Shown here piece by piece: positions 60,435 to 64,000 of a stretch of 64,000 nucleotides of DNA (within the stretch, counting starts at the first letter, position 1; every line of letters starts with the position of its first letter). Under the pieces are notes generated by a model, which was given only the letters and a program-made list of their open reading frames with translations, had not been told where the DNA came from and did not search any database. This stretch comes from Qipengyuania huizhouensis (lineage in GTDB: Bacteria > Pseudomonadota > Alphaproteobacteria > Sphingomonadales > Sphingomonadaceae): positions 124,001 to 188,000 of the forward strand of contig NZ_JAIGNT010000002.1 in the NCBI RefSeq assembly GCF_019711635.1, in the 5' to 3' direction. The translations under genes and the position numbers were made by a program.

Positions 60435-61734
60435 ACCGCTCCGGATAGCCATCGCGGGGCTCGGCACGGTGGGCATAGGCGTCATCCGCCTGATCGAGAC
60501 CAATCGTGAAATGATCGCGGCGCGCGCCGGACGACCGATTGAAGTCGTAGCCATATCGGCAAGGGAACGAGGCAAGGATCGCGGGATAGATTTGTCGTCC
60601 TATGCCTGGGTGGACGACATGCAGGCAATGGCGATGCGTTCCGACGTCGACGTCGTGCTCGAACTTGTTGGCGGGTCGGACGGTCCGGCGCTCACACTCG
60701 CACGTGCCGCGCTCGATGCCGGCAAAGGTCTCGTCACCGCGAACAAGGCGATGGTCGCGCATCACGGACTGGAACTCGCCGAACTGGCCGCGATAAAGAA
60801 TTCCCCTTTCGCCTTCGAAGCGGCGGTCGCGGGCGGCATTCCGGTGGTGAAGAGCTTGCGTGAAGGCACGGCAGCCAATGCTTTGACGAGAATTTACGGC
60901 ATCCTCAACGGCACCTGCAATTACGTCCTGTCCGAGATGGAGCGAACGGGTGCCGATTTCGACGAGATGCTCCAAGCGGCGCAGGACCAGGGCTTTGCCG
61001 AGGCCGATCCTGCCTTCGACATAGGAGGTATCGATGCCGCTCATAAGCTGGCCATCCTTGCGGCGATCGGATTCGGCACGCGGATCGATTTCGATGCGGT
61101 GCGGACCGAGGGTATTACCCAAGTGCGCGCCAGCGATATCGCGCAGGCCGATGCGCTGGGTTATGTCGTCCGGCTGGTGGGCATCGCCTCTTTGTTCGGG
61201 GAAGGGGAGGAACGGCGCCTACTGCAACGTGTACGGCCCTGTCTCGTCCCGTTCCGCCATCCGCTGGCGGCTGTAACCGGCCCGACCAATGCCGTGGTCG
61301 CGGAGGGCGATTTTTCGGGGCGCCTGCTGTTCCAGGGCGCCGGGGCAGGGGACAAGCCGACGGCGAGCGCGGTCGTCGCGGATTTAATCGATATCGCCCG
61401 CGGCCAGAGCGGCGCACCGTTTTCCGTGCCTAGCGGCGCGCTTGTGCAATGCGCGCCGGCCGATCCGGGGGATCGTGTGGGCCGCGACTATCTGCGTTTT
61501 ACCGTAGCCGATCGCACGGGCGTACTGGCGGAACTGACGGCTGCCATGCGTGATGCGGACGTTTCGATCGAGAGTCTGATCCAGCACGGACGCGACAAGG
61601 ATGGGGGCGAGGTGCAGGTGGCGATGGTCACGCATGACGGTCCGGAAAATTGCGTCAGTAAGGCTCTCGAACTACTCGAAGGATCGCCTAATCTGACGGC
61701 TCCGCCTCTGGTGATGCCGATCCTGAAGGATTGA
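60427..61734 (+). CDS. hom: Homoserine dehydrogenase
   Basis: A 435-residue enzyme reducing aspartate semialdehyde to homoserine, towards threonine and methionine. The NAD(P)-binding IAGLGTVGIGVIRLI is at the start, then GLVTANKAMVAHHG, AAVAGGIPVVKSLREG, GILNGTCNYVLSEME and DPAFDIGGIDAAHKLAIL. A C-terminal ACT domain (about residue 355 on; RFTVADRTGVLAELTAAM) suggests threonine feedback. Start 60427 overlaps the thioesterase stop. Its 3' end overlaps the convergent gene by 47 bases. Confidence 0.96.
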   Translation: MAEPLRIAIAGLGTVGIGVIRLIETNREMIAARAGRPIEVVAISARERGKDRGIDLSSYAWVDDMQAMAMRSDVDVVLELVGGSDGPALTLARAALDAGKGLVTANKAMVAHHGLELAELAAIKNSPFAFEAAVAGGIPVVKSLREGTAANALTRIYGILNGTCNYVLSEMERTGADFDEMLQAAQDQGFAEADPAFDIGGIDAAHKLAILAAIGFGTRIDFDAVRTEGITQVRASDIAQADALGYVVRLVGIASLFGEGEERRLLQRVRPCLVPFRHPLAAVTGPTNAVVAEGDFSGRLLFQGAGAGDKPTASAVVADLIDIARGQSGAPFSVPSGALVQCAPADPGDRVGRDYLRFTVADRTGVLAELTAAMRDADVSIESLIQHGRDKDGGEVQVAMVTHDGPENCVSKALELLEGSPNLTAPPLVMPILKD

Positions 61735-62317
61735 TGCTGCCGTCCTGCGCCGCTTCCAAAGGGGGAGGCAAACCCAGTTCTTTCGCATTGCTTTGCTGCT
61801 GCGGCTCTCCGGCAATCTGTACCACGTCTGCAGTTCCGACCTGATTGCCTCGCGGTGCGAGTCCGCGCGCGACCCTGTCCGCATCGGAACCGGGTGGTGT
61901 TTCAGGCAATTCGTCGAAGTCGACCATGTAGACAGGATCCTTCGGGCAGGGCGGAATGAAACATAGCCCGGACACGGTTGGTTGGCCCCGAAAAATGCCT
62001 CCTCCAGCTACATCGACCGGTTGCGGGCCTTGTGTCCGCTGGGCATGCCTGCGCTCCGCTCCCTCCTTGTCGTAAAGGCGGTTCTCGTCCTCGGAGCGCC
62101 GCCGACATACGATAATCTCGCCAGTGATAGTCGCGGCGTCCTGATCTTCTTCGCAATCCTCGTAGACTTCATCGCTTTCGGTCTGTGGCTCGATCAGAAT
62201 ATCGATCCTTTCGGGCATGGTTCCTCTCTGCGGCCCGAGCGATTCTTGCGCGCTGCCGGATATGGCCTGCGAGCAAACGACGAGGCCAGCCAGAAGTCTC
62301 AGCCTGCGTCTCGACAA
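61688..62317 (-). CDS. Secreted protein of unknown function
   Basis: A 209-residue protein with a signal peptide (cut near SGSAQ, residue 24). The mature protein is acidic, with EDCEEDQDAATITGEIIVCRR near residues 53-73 and CFIPPCPKDPVYMVDFDELPETPPGS near 118-143; four cysteines may pair. The end is Pro/Ser/Glu-rich. The ITGEIIVCRR element is a pattern I associate with sphingomonad secreted proteins, but no function is known. It overlaps the end of hom by 47 bases on the opposite strand. Confidence 0.75.
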   Translation of the reverse strand: MSRRRLRLLAGLVVCSQAISGSAQESLGPQRGTMPERIDILIEPQTESDEVYEDCEEDQDAATITGEIIVCRRRSEDENRLYDKEGAERRHAQRTQGPQPVDVAGGGIFRGQPTVSGLCFIPPCPKDPVYMVDFDELPETPPGSDADRVARGLAPRGNQVGTADVVQIAGEPQQQSNAKELGLPPPLEAAQDGSINPSGSASPEAEPSD

Positions 62318-62409
62318 TCGTAAGCTCCCTGTCTAACGGCCTCCTGCATACGAATTCGCAGCAAGACATCCGCGCAGCGGCACCTCTGGCTTCAAGGACT
62401 GAACTCTCG

Positions 62410-63384
62410 ATGAACTCGCCTGCCTCCAATCCTCTCGACCGTGTTCTCGTACTCGAAATGGTCCGCGTGACCGAAGCTGCAGCGGTGGCTGCCTCAAAGC
62501 TGATCGGCCGGGGCGACGAGAAGGCCGCCGACGCTGCCGCGGTGGAGGCCATGCGCAAGGCATTCGATACGCTCGAAATAGACGGAACGGTGGTGATCGG
62601 CGAGGGCGAGCGCGACGAAGCACCGATGCTCTTCATTGGCGAAAAGGTAGGCGGCGCGCCCGGCAAGGGGCCGAAAATCGACATCGCCCTCGATCCGCTG
62701 GAAGGAACCACGATCACCGCCAAGGCAGGACCCAACTCCCTGGCTGTCCTCGCGGCCAGCGCCGAAGGCTGCCTGCTCAACGCGCCGGACGTTTACATGG
62801 ACAAGCTGGCGGTGGGCCCGGGCTATCCCGATGGCATCATTGATCTTGCCAAGTCACCGACAGAGAATGTGAAGGCCGTAGCTGCGGCCAAGGGCGTCGA
62901 GCCTTCCGACATCATCGTTTGCGTGCTCGACCGCCCGCGTCATGCCGATTTGATCGCCGAACTGCGCGCACTGGGCTGCGGCGTGGTCCTGATCGGCGAT
63001 GGCGATGTGGCCGGAGTGATCGCCGTTACCGATGAAGACACCACCATCGACATGTACATGGGCCAGGGCGGCGCACCCGAAGGTGTGCTGGCGGCTGCCG
63101 CGCTCCGCTGTGTGGGCGGGCAATTCAATGGCCGTCTGGTGTTCCGCAACGAGGACGAAAAGGCACGCGCTGCCAAGTGGGGTATCACGGATCTCGATCG
63201 GATCTACACGCGTGATGATCTGGTAAAGGGCGATTGCATCTTCGCCGCGACGGGCGTGACTTCGGGCTCGCTGCTCGAAGGCGTCAAGTACCGTCGCGGC
63301 GGAAAGATGACCACCGAGAGCGTGGTTATGCGCGCTTCGAGCGGGACGGTTCGCTGGATCAAGGGTGAGCACCGCGTCGGATAA
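62410..63384 (+). CDS. glpX: Fructose-1,6-bisphosphatase, class II
   Basis: A 324-residue gluconeogenic phosphatase of the GlpX type. The metal-binding signature is DGTVVIGEGERDEAPML and IDIALDPLEGTT (residues 56-105), with YMDKLAVGP and IVCVLDRPRHADLIAELR following. hom and glpX are close here, as in other alphaproteobacteria, with a convergent hypothetical between them. Start 62410 gives the usual length; the open frame begins further upstream at 62185 but overlaps the signal-peptide end of the neighbouring gene. Confidence 0.96.
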   Translation: MNSPASNPLDRVLVLEMVRVTEAAAVAASKLIGRGDEKAADAAAVEAMRKAFDTLEIDGTVVIGEGERDEAPMLFIGEKVGGAPGKGPKIDIALDPLEGTTITAKAGPNSLAVLAASAEGCLLNAPDVYMDKLAVGPGYPDGIIDLAKSPTENVKAVAAAKGVEPSDIIVCVLDRPRHADLIAELRALGCGVVLIGDGDVAGVIAVTDEDTTIDMYMGQGGAPEGVLAAAALRCVGGQFNGRLVFRNEDEKARAAKWGITDLDRIYTRDDLVKGDCIFAATGVTSGSLLEGVKYRRGGKMTTESVVMRASSGTVRWIKGEHRVG

Positions 63385-63386
63385 GC

Positions 63387-63402
63387 GGCGCAAAACTGCG
63401 CC
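63387..63402 (+). terminator. Weak hairpin after glpX
   Basis: GGCGCA and TGCGCC form a perfect 6-bp stem with loop AAAC immediately after the glpX stop, but no T-run follows. It may be a weak terminator or an mRNA-stabilising hairpin before prs. Confidence 0.35.
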
Positions 63403-63472
63403 CTTCGATGTTGCAATCCCATGACGCTCGGCTAGGCGGGACTGACAGCCAGCCGACACGGGAATCGCAAGC

Positions 63473-64000
63473 ATGAAGATCATGGCCGCCAATTCGAACC
63501 TGCCGCTCGCCCGGGCGATCGCGGCCTACCTCGAAATGCCACTGGTCGATGCTGGCGTACGTCGTTTTGCCGACGAGGAAATCTTCGTTGAAATACATGA
63601 AAACGTGCGCGGCGAGGACGTGTTCGTGGTCCAGTCGACCAGCTACCCGGCGAACGACAATCTCATGGAACTGCTCATCTGCATCGACGCGCTCAAGCGC
63701 GCGTCGGCGCGGCGCATTACCGCGGTGGTCCCCTATTTCGGTTATGCTCGGCAGGACCGAAAGCCAGGGCCCCGCACCCCGATCTCGGCCAAGCTGGTCG
63801 CCAACCTGATTACCGAGGCAGGGGCCGACCGTGTGCTCGCGGTCGATCTGCACGCAGGCCAGATCCAGGGCTTCTTCGATATCCCGACCGACAACCTGTT
63901 CGCCGCGCCCGTGATGGCAGCCGACATCCAGGCGCGTTACGGCGATCAGGACCTCATGGTCGTCAGCCCCGACGTTGGCGGCGTGGTTCGTGCACGTGCG
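63473..64000 (+). CDS. prs: Ribose-phosphate pyrophosphokinase, N-terminal part
   Basis: The first 176 residues of PRPP synthetase; the gene runs off the right edge. [92 protein letters not shown] and [16 protein letters not shown] are all typical. The enzyme makes PRPP for purine, pyrimidine, His and Trp synthesis and for Apt, encoded at 46700. Confidence 0.97.
   Translation, partial: MKIMAANSNLPLARAIAAYLEMPLVDAGVRRFADEEIFVEIHENVRGEDVFVVQSTSYPANDNLMELLICIDALKRASARRITAVVPYFGYARQDRKPGPRTPISAKLVANLITEAGADRVLAVDLHAGQIQGFFDIPTDNLFAAPVMAADIQARYGDQDLMVVSPDVGGVVRARA

Noticed and set aside
63428..63457. Possible leader hairpin (TCGGCT/AGCCGA) before prs
   Set aside because: A 6-bp stem with a loop of about 17 bases is within chance expectation in GC-rich DNA and no regulatory family fits.
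1..64000. CRISPR array, prophage, insertion sequence or toxin-antitoxin system
   Set aside because: No regularly spaced direct repeats, transposase, integrase, phage structural or toxin-antitoxin pair was seen. The two tRNA genes have no adjacent integrase or duplicated 3' end.

Overview
The window reads as ordinary chromosome of a high-GC (roughly 63-65% by eye) alphaproteobacterium. Sphingomonadales is very likely and an Erythrobacteraceae-type genome (Erythrobacter/Qipengyuania group) is my best guess. The reasons are a SciP-type CtrA inhibitor, a MipZ-type division ATPase beside panC, a petABC cytochrome bc1 operon, a tonB-exbB-exbD-exbD operon, several sphingomonad-style secreted proteins of unknown function, and very tight gene packing. 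I see no prophage, insertion sequence, CRISPR array or plasmid gene. The taxonomic call is inference from gene content; no marker gene such as 16S is present.

Layout. 1-4127: the end of a UDP-GlcNAc 2-epimerase, then a leftward run dnaJ-like > yihY > fabI > UDP-glucuronate epimerase. 4330-9336: pdxH, a CDF metal exporter, phzF, a secreted serine hydrolase with a divergent small partner gene, and mnmA. 9441-10437: a small gene coupled to sciP, then a GlsB/YeaQ membrane protein with a clear terminator. 10682-16650: an RND efflux pair (adaptor plus unusually long pump) and a DUF445 protein. 16671-25063: a lone TonB-C-domain protein, etfA/etfB behind a palindromic operator, sucC, a CysQ-like phosphatase, an OmpA lipoprotein, a CorC-type protein and a DUF3035 lipoprotein. 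25063-33798: a leftward gene train gpmA > purE > purK > folA > M19 dipeptidase > ribF > ileS > lspA > DUF3035, with several 1-4 base overlaps. 33912-43658: tRNA-Thr, acyl-CoA dehydrogenase, two PH-domain membrane proteins, GNAT, threonine aldolase, DMT transporter, an SDR, pepN and pgeF. 43870-47236: petABC and apt. 47327-53418: antiporter, OmpA lipoprotein, tRNA-Gly, panC, mipZ, a membrane J-protein and pgmG. 53465-58742: an Lhr-like helicase, then tonB-exbB-exbD-exbD. 58743-64000: a long intergenic stretch, a hypothetical, a thioesterase, hom, a hypothetical, glpX and the start of prs.

How the genes fit together. Most products belong to core metabolism (purine, folate, flavin, pyridoxal phosphate, pantothenate, fatty acid, TCA, gluconeogenesis), respiration (bc1, ETF), envelope biogenesis and transport. 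Two cell-cycle regulators (sciP, mipZ) lie in the same window.

No clear new multi-gene system emerged. The observations most worth checking are: apt lacking any ATG/GTG/TTG start where one is needed and apparently using ATT directly behind a terminator; a 14-base palindrome inside the etfB promoter spacer; two paired REP-like elements whose arms differ only by compensatory base pairs; a small divergent gene resembling the missing N-terminal domain of the serine hydrolase next to it; and a hairpin covering the ribosome binding site of the TonB-C-domain gene.
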